Positions 21,495-30,962 of a stretch of 64,000 bases of DNA are shown one piece after another (position 1 is the first letter of the stretch; each line of letters opens with the position of its first letter). The notes under the pieces are model-generated. The model searched no databases and was not told the origin of the DNA. It saw only the letters and a list, made by a program, of their open reading frames with translations. The stretch comes from Ideonella_A intermedia_A. GTDB lineage: Bacteria; Pseudomonadota; Gammaproteobacteria; Burkholderiales; Burkholderiaceae_C. Both the position numbers and the translations under genes were made by a program. The stretch spans positions 41,240-105,239 of the forward strand of contig CALRPU020000019.1 of the NCBI GenBank assembly GCA_943370175.1, written 5' to 3'.

Positions 21495-21965
21495 ATGAGC
21501 ACGACACGCCCCTTCAAGGTGCTGGGCATCCAGCAGGTGGCCATCGGCGGGCCCAGCAAGGACCGGCTGCGCACGCTGTGGGTCGACAAGCTGGGCCTGG
21601 CGGTGACCGGCACCTTCGTCAGCGAACGCGAGAACGTCGACGAAGACATCTGCGCCCTGGGCCAAGGCCCCACGCGGGTGGAAGTGGACCTGATGCAGCC
21701 GCTGGACCCGGACAAGAAGCCGGCCGTCCACACCACGCCGCTGAACCACATCGGCCTGTGGATCGACGACCTGCCCAAGGCGGTGGCGTGGCTGACCGCG
21801 CAGGGCGTGCGCTTTGCGCCGGGCGGCATCCGCAAGGGGGCGGCCGGGCACGACATCACCTTCCTGCACCCGAAAAGCAACGATGAATTCCCCATTGCTG
21901 GCGAAGGCGTGCTGATCGAGCTGGTGCAGGCACCGTCCGACGTGGTGGCGGCGCTGGGCGGCTGA
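21495..21965 (+). CDS. VOC-family protein, probable methylmalonyl-CoA epimerase
   Basis: This 156-residue vicinal-oxygen-chelate protein has two beta-alpha-beta-beta-beta repeats. Likely metal ligands are in GIQQVAIGG (Q14 or Q15, where epimerases have H), RVEVDLMQ (E57), LNHIGLWIDD (H85) and GVLIELVQ (E145). Propionyl-CoA carboxylase makes the (S)-isomer whereas the mutase uses the (R)-isomer, so an epimerase is needed and this is the only candidate in the operon. The first histidine is replaced by glutamine, and the protein could instead be a glyoxalase-like enzyme; the assignment rests mainly on context. Confidence 0.65.
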   Translation: MSTTRPFKVLGIQQVAIGGPSKDRLRTLWVDKLGLAVTGTFVSERENVDEDICALGQGPTRVEVDLMQPLDPDKKPAVHTTPLNHIGLWIDDLPKAVAWLTAQGVRFAPGGIRKGAAGHDITFLHPKSNDEFPIAGEGVLIELVQAPSDVVAALGG

Positions 21966-21968
21966 GGC

Positions 21969-22613
21969 TCAGCGCGCCGCGGCCTGGGGCGACCCGGCTT
22001 CGGCCGCGCGGCCGCCGGCGGTGACCACCCACAACCACACCAGCACCGGCGCCAGCGTGGGCAGCAGCAGCGCACTGAGTTGGTAGCCGTAGGCGATGGC
22101 GTTGGTGGCGACGGGCCCGAACCAGGGGTCGACCACCAGGCCATCGGGCAGCGCCACCTCCCTCAGCACCTGCATCACCACGATCAGCACCTGCAGCGGC
22201 AGCAGCACCGCGGCCGCTTTCAGCAGCAGGCCTGCCCGCACGCGGCGGCGCCAGCCCACCAGCAAGGCGATGAACAGCACCGGACCGTAGGTGAAGCGCG
22301 CCGGATCAACGTCGACCGTCAGCGTGGCCTGCATGTCGGGCGCGATCGGCTGACCGGCCTGGCGCGCTGCGTCGATTTGCTGCGGGGTCGGGCGACCGAC
22401 CAGGCGGGTGTGGACTTCCAGGTGGCGCGCCCATTGGCTGCTTCGGTCCAGCCAGGTGTCCGCCGCGGTGGCGTGCAGCAGCATGCGCGCGGCCAGCGCC
22501 GCTGGCTGGCTTGCCCAGGGCGCCAGCGCCCACCAGGCGGCCATCACCACCACCAGCGCGATGGCGCTGGTCGCGAAAAACTTCAGCAGCTCAGGCTTGG
22601 ACAGTGTCAGCAT
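21969..22613 (-). CDS. Exosortase H-associated membrane protein
   Basis: This 214-residue membrane protein has about four hydrophobic helices (LLKFFATSAIALVVVMAAWW near the start, VLFIALLVGW, LLLKAAAVLLPLQVLIVVMQ, and a C-terminal ALLLPTLAPVLVWLWVV) and a periplasmic middle loop rich in threonine and aspartate. Its start overlaps the exosortase gene by 23 nt. XrtH genes are regularly followed by such a partner of unknown role, so the call rests on position, size and topology. It is the last gene of the two-gene minus-strand operon, convergent with the VOC gene 3 nt away. Confidence 0.72.
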   Translation of the reverse strand: MLTLSKPELLKFFATSAIALVVVMAAWWALAPWASQPAALAARMLLHATAADTWLDRSSQWARHLEVHTRLVGRPTPQQIDAARQAGQPIAPDMQATLTVDVDPARFTYGPVLFIALLVGWRRRVRAGLLLKAAAVLLPLQVLIVVMQVLREVALPDGLVVDPWFGPVATNAIAYGYQLSALLLPTLAPVLVWLWVVTAGGRAAEAGSPQAAAR

Positions 22614-23121
22614 GGTCGGTGCCCGCGTCGCGGTCGACGTCGGTCACTGGCGGCAGCCGGTGCAGCCAGACCAGGAACACCAGCAGCACGTCGAGGATGA
22701 TGAGCCCCTGCCACAGGTACTCGTGCGCGAAGTGAAACCAGTCCTCGTGCCATTGCGCGAGGTAGAACAGGCTGATGATCCGCACCACGTTGAGCGCCTG
22801 CACCGCCAGCAGCCCCAGCGCCAGGCCCACCAGCCGGTGCCGCCACGGCGCCGGGTAGGCCACCATCGCCGCCACCAGCACGATGCAGGCCTCGATGCCA
22901 TTGCAGCCTGCTTCGACCGACACCGCAAAGCCATTGACCGGGTTGCTCAAGAGTTTGCCGCTGGCTTCCGCCGCGCCGCCGAAGGCGTCGATCAGCCAGG
23001 CGCTGAGCGACGCCAGCGACGCGGTGAACGGCAGCACCGCGTGCTGTTGCACCGGCTGCAGCAGCTCGATCAGGAACAAACCCAGCAACACGCCGACAAA
23101 GGTCAGGACGGGTTTCAACAT
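22591..23121 (-). CDS. xrtH: Exosortase H (IPTLxxWG-CTERM type)
   Basis: This 176-residue integral-membrane cysteine transpeptidase belongs to the exosortase/archaeosortase superfamily. The catalytic triad is visible: cysteine in SVEAGCNGIEA, arginine in ALNVVRIISLFYL, and histidine in FHFAHEYLWQG. The compact size is typical of XrtH. Exosortases cut C-terminal sorting tails of exported proteins and join them to an extracellular anchor or polysaccharide. I start it at ATG 23121 (MLKPVLTFV); the frame upstream to 23214 is open but does not look membrane-like. No target protein with an IPTL-type tail is encoded in this window, so substrates must be elsewhere. Confidence 0.82.
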   Translation of the reverse strand: MLKPVLTFVGVLLGLFLIELLQPVQQHAVLPFTASLASLSAWLIDAFGGAAEASGKLLSNPVNGFAVSVEAGCNGIEACIVLVAAMVAYPAPWRHRLVGLALGLLAVQALNVVRIISLFYLAQWHEDWFHFAHEYLWQGLIILDVLLVFLVWLHRLPPVTDVDRDAGTDHADTVQA

Positions 23122-23228
23122 GGGGCGGCATCTTGCCTCAACTCGGGGGCCTGCGCCCGCGCCGCGCGCCGCAAGCGATGGCGAATTCGGGCTAGAGTGC
23201 GCCGCTTGTGCCACCGACCCTGCCTGCG

Positions 23229-24005
23229 ATGCTGTACCTCCTGTCGCCCGCCAAGACCCTTGACTATGACCGTCCCGCGCCCGCGCACCCGGTGCGCCGC
23301 CCGGCCTTCTGCGACGAATCCGCGGCCCTGATCGAGCGCCTGCGCAAACTCGCCGCCGACGACGTTGCCGGCCTGATGGACCTGTCGGCGGCGCTGGCCG
23401 AGCTGAACGTGCAGCGCTACGCCGACTGGCGCCCTCGCTTCACCGCGCGCAACAGCCGCCCCGCGGTGCTGGCCTTCAACGGGGACGTGTACGAGGGCCT
23501 GCAGGCCACGTCGTTGGATGCGGACGGTCTGGCCTGGGCCGACGACCACCTGGCCATCCTGTCGGGCCTGTACGGCGTGCTGCGGCCTTTGGACGCGATG
23601 CAGCCTTACCGCCTGGAAATGGGCACCGCCTTGCGCACCGATCGCGGCGACAGCCTCTACGCCTTCTGGGGCGACACCTTGGCCGAGCACCTGAACCGCC
23701 GCTTGCGCGGCCACCCGCACAAGGTGCTTGTCAACCTGGCGTCGCAAGAGTACTTCCGAGCGGCCGACCGACCGGCCTTGAAGCACCGCGTCATCGAATG
23801 CGTGTTCGAGGATTGGAAGGGCGAGGGCTACAAGATCATCAGTTTCTTCGCGAAGCGGGCGCGCGGGCTGATGGCACGCCACGCCATCGACCGCCGCATC
23901 GACCACCCGGACGGGCTGGTCGAGTTCGACGCCGAAGGCTATCGTTTCGCCCCTGACGTGTCGTCGCCCGATCGGCTGGTGTTCCGCCGGCGGGTGTCGT
24001 CCTGA
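23229..24005 (+). CDS. yaaA: Peroxide stress protein YaaA (DUF328)
   Basis: This 258-residue YaaA/UPF0246 protein starts MLYLLSPAKTLDYDRPAP, the diagnostic N-terminus. Further conserved stretches are PAVLAFNGDVYEGLQA, LYGVLRPLDAMQPYRLEMGT and LVNLASQEYFRA. In E. coli YaaA lowers free intracellular iron under peroxide stress and its fold binds DNA. The open frame begins at 23208, but the ATG at 23229 gives the family start. It is divergent from xrtH and followed 30 nt later by the 2OG-oxygenase gene. Confidence 0.92.
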   Translation: MLYLLSPAKTLDYDRPAPAHPVRRPAFCDESAALIERLRKLAADDVAGLMDLSAALAELNVQRYADWRPRFTARNSRPAVLAFNGDVYEGLQATSLDADGLAWADDHLAILSGLYGVLRPLDAMQPYRLEMGTALRTDRGDSLYAFWGDTLAEHLNRRLRGHPHKVLVNLASQEYFRAADRPALKHRVIECVFEDWKGEGYKIISFFAKRARGLMARHAIDRRIDHPDGLVEFDAEGYRFAPDVSSPDRLVFRRRVSS

Positions 24006-24035
24006 CCCCTCGGCAATGGCCCCCGGAGCGCGCCC

Positions 24036-24899
24036 ATGACCCAGACGTCCAGCCCCCAGCAGATCACCGCCGAATTGCGCGAATGGATCGTGGCCCAGGC
24101 CACCGCCGGCCAGCCGCCCGAGGCGGTGTTGAAATCCATGCTGGCCAGCGGCTGGAACGAGGACGTGGCCGTGCAGGCCCTGGAAGACACGCTGCGCAAC
24201 TACCTCAGCGAGCACGCCACACTGAACAACCTGCCACAGCCGCGCGTGGTGCCCGAGCCCATGTTGCTGGCCGGCACGCCGGTGGTCCAGGCCGGAGACC
24301 GAGAGGTGCAGGTGCTGGCCAGCATGCTGCTGCCGCGGGTCATCGTGTTTGGTGGCCTGCTTTCGCACGAGGAGTGCGACGAATTGGTGGACCTGGCTCG
24401 TTCGCGGCTGTCGCGGTCGGAGACCGTGCAGCTGGACACCGGCTCCAGCGAGGTCAACGAGGCGCGCACCAGCGAGGGCATGTTCTTCAACCGCGGCGAG
24501 AACGCCATTTGCCAACGCATCGAAGCCCGCATCGCCGCCCTGACCCAATGGCCGCTGGTCAATGGCGAGGGCCTGCAGATCCTGCGCTACCGCCCCGGCG
24601 CCGAGTACAAACCCCATTACGACTATTTCGACCCTGAGCAGCCGGGCACGCCGACCATCTTGAAACGCGGCGGGCAACGCGTGGCCACCTTGGTGATGTA
24701 CCTGAACCAACCTGAGCGCGGCGGGGCAACGACCTTTCCGGACGTCAAGTTCGAAGTGGCACCGATCAAGGGCAATGCCGTGTTCTTCAGCTACGACCGC
24801 CCGCACCCGATGACGCGCAGCCTGCATGGGGGCGCGCCGGTCCTCGAAGGTGAGAAGTGGGTGGCGACGAAATGGCTGCGCGAGGGCCGCTTTGATTGA
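24036..24899 (+). CDS. 2OG-Fe(II) oxygenase, prolyl 4-hydroxylase-like
   Basis: This 287-residue protein has a C-terminal double-stranded beta-helix of the P4Hc type. Iron ligands are H194 and D196 (YKPHYDYFD) and H264 (TRSLHGG); the 2-oxoglutarate-binding lysine is K274 (EGEKWVATKW). The N-terminal 55 residues (AELREWIVAQATAGQPPEAV, then LKSMLASGWNEDVAVQALED) look like a small helical UBA-like module. Bacterial relatives hydroxylate proline in proteins such as EF-Tu or modify peptides; the target is unknown. It may share a transcript with yaaA, which would place it in an oxidative-stress or iron context. Confidence 0.85.
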   Translation: MTQTSSPQQITAELREWIVAQATAGQPPEAVLKSMLASGWNEDVAVQALEDTLRNYLSEHATLNNLPQPRVVPEPMLLAGTPVVQAGDREVQVLASMLLPRVIVFGGLLSHEECDELVDLARSRLSRSETVQLDTGSSEVNEARTSEGMFFNRGENAICQRIEARIAALTQWPLVNGEGLQILRYRPGAEYKPHYDYFDPEQPGTPTILKRGGQRVATLVMYLNQPERGGATTFPDVKFEVAPIKGNAVFFSYDRPHPMTRSLHGGAPVLEGEKWVATKWLREGRFD

Positions 24900-25080
24900 G
24901 GCGTGCCGGTCCGCCCGCACGCCCCAAGGCGCCGCACCGGACGTCAGTGCATGTCACGTTGTGTCATGAACTGCGGGGAAATGCGCTGTCAACAAGCCGG
25001 ACGCCTCTGGCATTGTGGTTGGTGACCACTCTGGTCAATCTGCCAAGACTTCACCAACGACCCCGTACCGAGACAACACC

Positions 25081-25263
25081 ATGACCAAACTGCTCATTGC
25101 CCTGTCCGCTGCTGCGTTCTCCTTCGGCGCCGTGGCCCAATCGCCCGCCCCGGTCACGTCGACCACGTCGCCGTCGCTGAGCGCCACCGCGCCGGCCTTC
25201 ACTGCCAAGGCCGCCAAGAAGGCCGGCAAGGCGAAAAAGGTCAAGAAGGCCAAGGCCGCCTGA
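25081..25263 (+). CDS. Small lysine-rich secreted protein
   Basis: This 60-residue protein has a clear signal peptide (MTKLLIALSAAAFSFGAVAQ, cleavage after VAQ or AVA) and a mature part of about 40 residues, first Pro/Ser/Thr-rich, then strongly basic (KAAKKAGKAKKVKKAKAA). I recognise no family; short basic Ala/Lys-rich secreted proteins occur in several Burkholderiales. A histone-H1-like tail, a cell-envelope peptide or acid-stress protein are possibilities only. It stands alone, followed by a tandem terminator array. The frame is open to 25015 but the ATG at 25081 with the signal peptide is the obvious start. The stretch 24900-25080 has no other gene. Confidence 0.7.
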   Translation: MTKLLIALSAAAFSFGAVAQSPAPVTSTTSPSLSATAPAFTAKAAKKAGKAKKVKKAKAA

Positions 25264-25310
25264 GTTCGTCGGCGGCCCCGATGGCGGTGCTTGGGGCATC
25301 GCCAGGCACC

Positions 25311-25333
25311 AACCCGGCTGCGGCCGGGTTTTT
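25311..25333 (+). terminator. Rho-independent terminator, first of a tandem array
   Basis: AACCCGGC (25311-25318), loop TGCG and GCCGGGTT (25323-25330) make an 8-bp stem followed by TTTTT overlapping its end. It lies 48 nt after the stop of the small secreted protein. Confidence 0.8.
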
Positions 25334-25341
25334 CGCTGGAG

Positions 25342-25362
25342 CCCGGCTGCAGCCGGGTTTTT
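25342..25362 (+). terminator. Second terminator of the tandem array
   Basis: CCCGGC-TGCA-GCCGGG (25342-25357) is followed by TTTTT (25358-25362). A third, decayed copy (CCCGCTGCAGCCGGGTTGG, 25372-25390) follows without a T tract. The three copies are spaced by about 30 nt and look like tandem duplications of one terminator unit. Confidence 0.78.
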
Positions 25363-25415
25363 CATGGACCCCCCGCTGCAGCCGGGTTGGGCACCAAGGG
25401 GCCCGCGCAGCGTGC

Positions 25416-25931
25416 TCAGGCCGGCTTGCGAACCGCGGGCGGCGCGTCGTCGCCGTCGTGCCGCGAGAACGGGCGGGCCCGCTGAATGCGCCGCCATTTG
25501 CGTTGCTCCCAGGTCTGGGGGCCTTCCAGCGGCCAGTTGTTCATCCAGTCGTGCAAGTCGGCGCTGGCCAGCCGCCCGAACACCGGCCGCAGCGGCCAGC
25601 GCAGCCACCGCAACCAACCCACGGGGCCCAGCCGCGACAGCGGAAAGCGCACCGCGGTGGACGGCAACCAGTAGATGCAGGCGCGCTCGGCCCAGTAATC
25701 GGTGCGCTCAAAGTGGATGCGCCCGGCGAAACCGGTCTCGGCCGGCAGCACGACCACCTCGCCGGGCACCTCCACCAGCGTGCACACCAGGTCGCCAGGC
25801 GTGTCGCCCAGGTCGCGGTACAGGCAGACGATGCGGCTCACCTCGTCGGCGTGGATGCGGTCGACCAACCGCTCGTCGCGGTACACAAGGATCTCGGCGC
25901 CCTGCCATGCGGTGCGCCAGTCGGGTTTCAT
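25416..25931 (-). CDS. Conserved hypothetical protein (171 aa)
   Basis: I do not recognise a named domain. The 171-residue protein starts MKPDWRTAWQGAEILVYRDE and contains several beta-strand-like segments (RIVCLYRDLGDTPGDLVCTLVEV, GEVVVLPAETGFAGRIHFERTDYW), a Trp-rich middle (VGWLRWLRWPLRPVFGRL) and a basic tail. The Trp/Arg segment could be amphipathic and touch the membrane. No signal peptide is visible. Codon use and GC skew at third positions resemble the neighbours, and a start with plausible spacing makes it a likely real gene. It converges on the terminator array at 25311-25390. Confidence 0.7.
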   Translation of the reverse strand: MKPDWRTAWQGAEILVYRDERLVDRIHADEVSRIVCLYRDLGDTPGDLVCTLVEVPGEVVVLPAETGFAGRIHFERTDYWAERACIYWLPSTAVRFPLSRLGPVGWLRWLRWPLRPVFGRLASADLHDWMNNWPLEGPQTWEQRKWRRIQRARPFSRHDGDDAPPAVRKPA

Positions 25932-26085
25932 CGGTGTCGACTCCAGTCAGTGTGTGGAGCGCGCACCCTAGTCCCTTGCGGGTCGCCGAACTGTGGCGAA
26001 ATGCGTCGAACTGTCAGTCCGTGAAATGGGCTGTGGCCCGCCGACCGCCGTCGGGCGGGCCGGCAGGCCTCACAGCCGGGGGACT

Positions 26086-27579
<1,494 letters not shown>

Positions 27580-27729
27580 GGGGTTCCAACAGGAATCAGC
27601 CCGTTGCTCTTGGGGCAAGAGCCAGTCTCAGGCGGACGGTGGTGTGAGCGCGGGGGCTCTGGGTCAGGATGACATCGGCTCAGGGACTGGTGCCTGCGCC
27701 GGATGGCCGGATTCTATCCCGGGAAATCC

Positions 27730-28893
27730 CTAGGTGGACCGAACCGTGGCCGGGCTGGCCCCATGGCGGCGGCCCGACGCAAGCCACAGCGTCAGCAACC
27801 CGAGCACGGCAAACGGCACGCCCACCCAGGCCTGGTGCACAAAGCCCACCAGCGCGGCGGTGACGCCCCCCAGCGCCGCGCCGGCGGCCGTGCCGAAGTA
27901 CAGCATCGAGGTGTTCAGCGACAGCAGCAACGGCGCCTGCGCCGGTGAAATGGCGGCCAGTCGCGACTGCTGAGGCGTCATCATGCCGAACCCCGCCACG
28001 CCCCACACCACGAAGACCAGCACCATCAGCGGGTACCGGCCCTGTGTCAGCGGCACCAGCGCCATCATGCAGCCGAGGATGGACAGTTGGATCGTCAGGG
28101 TGCGTGCCGAGCCGAAGCGGTCGTTGGCCCAGCCGCCCACCAGCGTGCCCACCACGCCGGACAGGCCGAACAGCATCAGCGTGAGGCTCAGGCGCTCGTT
28201 GCTCATCGGCTGCAGCGACTTCAGCACCGGCCCGATGTAGGAAAACACCAGGAAGATCGCGGTGAAGTACAGCAACGTCAGCAGCAGTGTCCACAGCACC
28301 CGCGGGCTGCGCAGCAGCGCGCCCAAGCCGTCGAAACTGGCGCCAGGGGCGGCGATGGTGGCCGGCAGGCGCGACAGCGCGGCCACGCAGGCCAGGCTCA
28401 GCACCGTCACCAGCATCACCGGCGCATGCCAGCCGTATTGGAAGCCCAGCCACGAGCCCAGCGGCAGGCCGATCACGTAGCTCAGGCTCATGCCCAGGAA
28501 CACCAGCGACAGCGCCCGCCCGCGCCGTGCGGGCTCGACCAGCGCGACCGCGATCCCGGCGGCCACCGGCGTGAACATCGCCCCCACGCCCATCAGCACG
28601 CGGCCGGCCAGCAGCACCGGCAGGCTGTTGGCCAGTGCGCACACAAGGTTGCCCGCGGCGAACACCGCCATGCCCAGCATCAGTGCCCGGCGCCGCGGCC
28701 AGCGGCCGGTCAGCACCAGCGCCAGCGGGGCCAGCACGGCGGTGGACAGCGCATAGACCGTCATCGCCTGGCCGGCCGCGGCCACGCTGATGTCCAGGGA
28801 TTCACTCAGCGGCACCAGCACGCCGCTGAGCACGAAAGCACCGGTGCCCAGCACCAGGTTGCACAGCGCCAACAGGTAAAGAAGGCGCGGCAT
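27730..28893 (-). CDS. MFS transporter (DHA1/AraJ-like)
   Basis: This 387-residue major facilitator has about 12 membrane helices. The first begins MPRLLYLLALCNLVLGTGAFVL, and the loop 2-3 motif A appears as LALVLTGRWPRRRALMLGMAVF. A second related loop is GGWANDRFGSARTLTIQLS in the second half. It resembles drug or sugar efflux members (AraJ/YdhP type); the substrate is unknown. The ATG at 28893 fits the first helix; the open frame upstream to 29010 is not membrane-like. It lies downstream of nothing on its strand and is divergent from ettA, with about 145 nt between the starts. Confidence 0.85.
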   Translation of the reverse strand: MPRLLYLLALCNLVLGTGAFVLSGVLVPLSESLDISVAAAGQAMTVYALSTAVLAPLALVLTGRWPRRRALMLGMAVFAAGNLVCALANSLPVLLAGRVLMGVGAMFTPVAAGIAVALVEPARRGRALSLVFLGMSLSYVIGLPLGSWLGFQYGWHAPVMLVTVLSLACVAALSRLPATIAAPGASFDGLGALLRSPRVLWTLLLTLLYFTAIFLVFSYIGPVLKSLQPMSNERLSLTLMLFGLSGVVGTLVGGWANDRFGSARTLTIQLSILGCMMALVPLTQGRYPLMVLVFVVWGVAGFGMMTPQQSRLAAISPAQAPLLLSLNTSMLYFGTAAGAALGGVTAALVGFVHQAWVGVPFAVLGLLTLWLASGRRHGASPATVRST

Positions 28894-29039
28894 CAGGACG
28901 GATGGCGGGTGTGACGGGTCATTGGCCGACCACCGTAGCAGAAAGTGCGCAGCAGCGTTGCCGCTGCTCCCGGATAATCGCGGGTTTGCCGCAAGGCACC
29001 ACCGCTTCACACCGCGGCCGTCCGGGCCGCCACACGCCC

Positions 29040-30704
29040 ATGGCCCAGTACGTTTTCACCATGAACCGCGTCGGCAAGATCGTTCCGCCGAAGCGTCAGA
29101 TCCTCAAGAACGTCTCGCTCAGCTTTTTTCCCGGCGCCAAGATCGGCGTGCTCGGCCTGAACGGCTCGGGCAAGTCGACGCTGCTCAAGATCATGGCCGG
29201 CATCGACAAGGACATCGAAGGCGAAGCCACGCCGATGCCCGGCCTGAAGATCGGGTACCTGCCTCAGGAACCGGTGATGCGACCCGACCAGTCGGTGCGC
29301 GAGTCGGTCGAAGAAGGCATCGGCGGCGTGCTGGCGGCCAAAAAGCGCCTGGACGAGGTCTATGCCGCCTACGCCGAGGAAAACGCCGACTTCGACGCGC
29401 TGGCCGCCGAGCAGGCCGAGCTGGAAGCCGTGATCGCCGCCGCTGGCAGCGAGAACACCGACCTGCAGCTGGAGCTGGCCGCCGACGCCCTGCGCCTGCC
29501 GCCGTGGGACGCGGTGATCGGCAACCTGTCGGGCGGCGAGAAGCGCCGCGTCGCGCTGTGCCGCCTGCTGCTGAGCAAGCCCGACATGCTGCTGCTCGAC
29601 GAACCCACCAACCACCTGGACGCCGAGTCGGTGGACTGGCTGGAGCAATACCTGCAACGCTTCGGCGGCACCGTGGTGGCCATCACCCACGACCGCTACT
29701 TCCTCGATAACGCCGCCGAATGGATCCTTGAACTGGACCGCGGCTCGGGCATTCCCTACAAGGGCAATTACTCCGACTGGCTGGACCAGAAGGAAGCCCG
29801 CCTGGAGCAGGAACAGAAGTCCGAGGACGCCCGCACCAAAGCCATGAAGGCCGAGCTGGAATGGGTGCGCAAGAACGCCAAGGGCCGCCAGGCCAAGAGC
29901 AAGGCGCGCCTGGCCCGCTTTGAGGAACTCAGCGACTTCGAGTACCAGAAGCGCAACGAGACCAACGAGATCTTCATCCCGGTGGGCGACCGTCTGGGCC
30001 ACGAGGTCATCGAGTTCACCAACGTCACCAAGAGCTTCGGCGACCGCGTGCTGATCGACGACCTGAGCTTCAAGGTGCCCGCCGGCGCCATCGTCGGCAT
30101 CATCGGCCCGAACGGCGCCGGCAAGTCGACGCTGTTCAAGCTGATTTCCGGCAAGGAAAAGCCCGACGCGGGCACGGTGAAGATCGGCAGCACCGCCAAG
30201 CTGGCCTTTGTCGACCAGAGCCGCGAGAGCCTGGAAGGCGACAAGACCGTGTGGCAGGACGTCTCGGGCGGCCTGGACAACATCGTCGTGGGCAAGTTCG
30301 TGATGCCCAGCCGGGCCTACATCGGCCGTTTCAACTTCAAGGGCAACGACCAGCAAAAGCTGGTGGGCAACCTGTCGGGCGGTGAGCGCGGGCGCCTGCA
30401 CCTGGCCAAGACCCTGGCCCAGGGCGGCAACGTGCTGCTGCTCGACGAGCCCTCGAACGACCTCGACGTGGAAACCCTGCGCGCCCTGGAAGACGCGCTG
30501 CTGGAATTCGCGGGCAGCGTGATGGTGATCAGCCACGACCGGTGGTTCCTGGACCGCATCGCCACTCACATCCTGGCCGCCGAAGGCGACTCGAAGTGGG
30601 TCTTCTTCGACGGCAACTACCAGGAGTACGAGGCCGACAAGAAGAAGCGCCTGGGCGAGGAAGGCGCGCGCCCGAAGCGCGTGCGCTTCAAGGCCCTGAA
30701 GTAA
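29040..30704 (+). CDS. ettA: Energy-dependent translational throttle protein EttA
   Basis: EttA (554 aa) is an ABC-F ATPase that binds the ribosomal E site and gates entry into elongation according to ATP/ADP. Two ABC domains are visible: Walker A GLNGSGKSTLLK with signature NLSGGEKRRVALCRLLL and LLLDEPTNHLD, then Walker A GPNGAGKSTLFK with NLSGGERGRLHLAKTLA and LLLDEPSNDLD. The linker between them (KAMKAELEWVRKNAKGRQAK) is the P-site tRNA interaction motif region. The start MAQYVFTMNRVGKIVPPK is the standard one; sequence before 29040 in the frame is non-coding. Length and order match the family well. Confidence 0.95.
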   Translation: MAQYVFTMNRVGKIVPPKRQILKNVSLSFFPGAKIGVLGLNGSGKSTLLKIMAGIDKDIEGEATPMPGLKIGYLPQEPVMRPDQSVRESVEEGIGGVLAAKKRLDEVYAAYAEENADFDALAAEQAELEAVIAAAGSENTDLQLELAADALRLPPWDAVIGNLSGGEKRRVALCRLLLSKPDMLLLDEPTNHLDAESVDWLEQYLQRFGGTVVAITHDRYFLDNAAEWILELDRGSGIPYKGNYSDWLDQKEARLEQEQKSEDARTKAMKAELEWVRKNAKGRQAKSKARLARFEELSDFEYQKRNETNEIFIPVGDRLGHEVIEFTNVTKSFGDRVLIDDLSFKVPAGAIVGIIGPNGAGKSTLFKLISGKEKPDAGTVKIGSTAKLAFVDQSRESLEGDKTVWQDVSGGLDNIVVGKFVMPSRAYIGRFNFKGNDQQKLVGNLSGGERGRLHLAKTLAQGGNVLLLDEPSNDLDVETLRALEDALLEFAGSVMVISHDRWFLDRIATHILAAEGDSKWVFFDGNYQEYEADKKKRLGEEGARPKRVRFKALK

Positions 30705-30711
30705 GCCTGGT

Positions 30712-30752
30712 GCGCCCGGTCGCCGGGCGCGGCGGGCCGCCACCGGCCCGCC
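30712..30752. repeat. Two adjacent GC hairpins after ettA
   Basis: GCGCCCGG-tcg-CCGGGCGC (30712-30730) is directly followed by GGCGGGCC-gccacc-GGCCCGCC (30731-30752), 7 nt after the ettA stop. There is no T tract, so these may only slow polymerase or protect the mRNA end. The rest of 30753-30962 holds no gene that I can support. Confidence 0.4.
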
Positions 30753-30962
30753 CACGGCACCCGGAGTCGCGCAGGCGACACCGGCTCGATGCGTCCGCGC
30801 CACACGCATCCCCGACTCGTCCACACACCGCTTGTGGGGCTTTGCGCAGTCGGATGAAATCGCATGTCGCGGTTGTCACAGCGATGAGCGTCACCCCCGA
30901 CAACCGCACAGGCCGCCCCGCCGTGCGCTGATCCGCCGTCGGGGCTCTCTTGTTCCCTTCGG

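Noticed and set aside
30712..30752. Terminator after ettA
   Set aside because: The two hairpins are stable, but no T tract follows either of them, so they are listed only as repeats.
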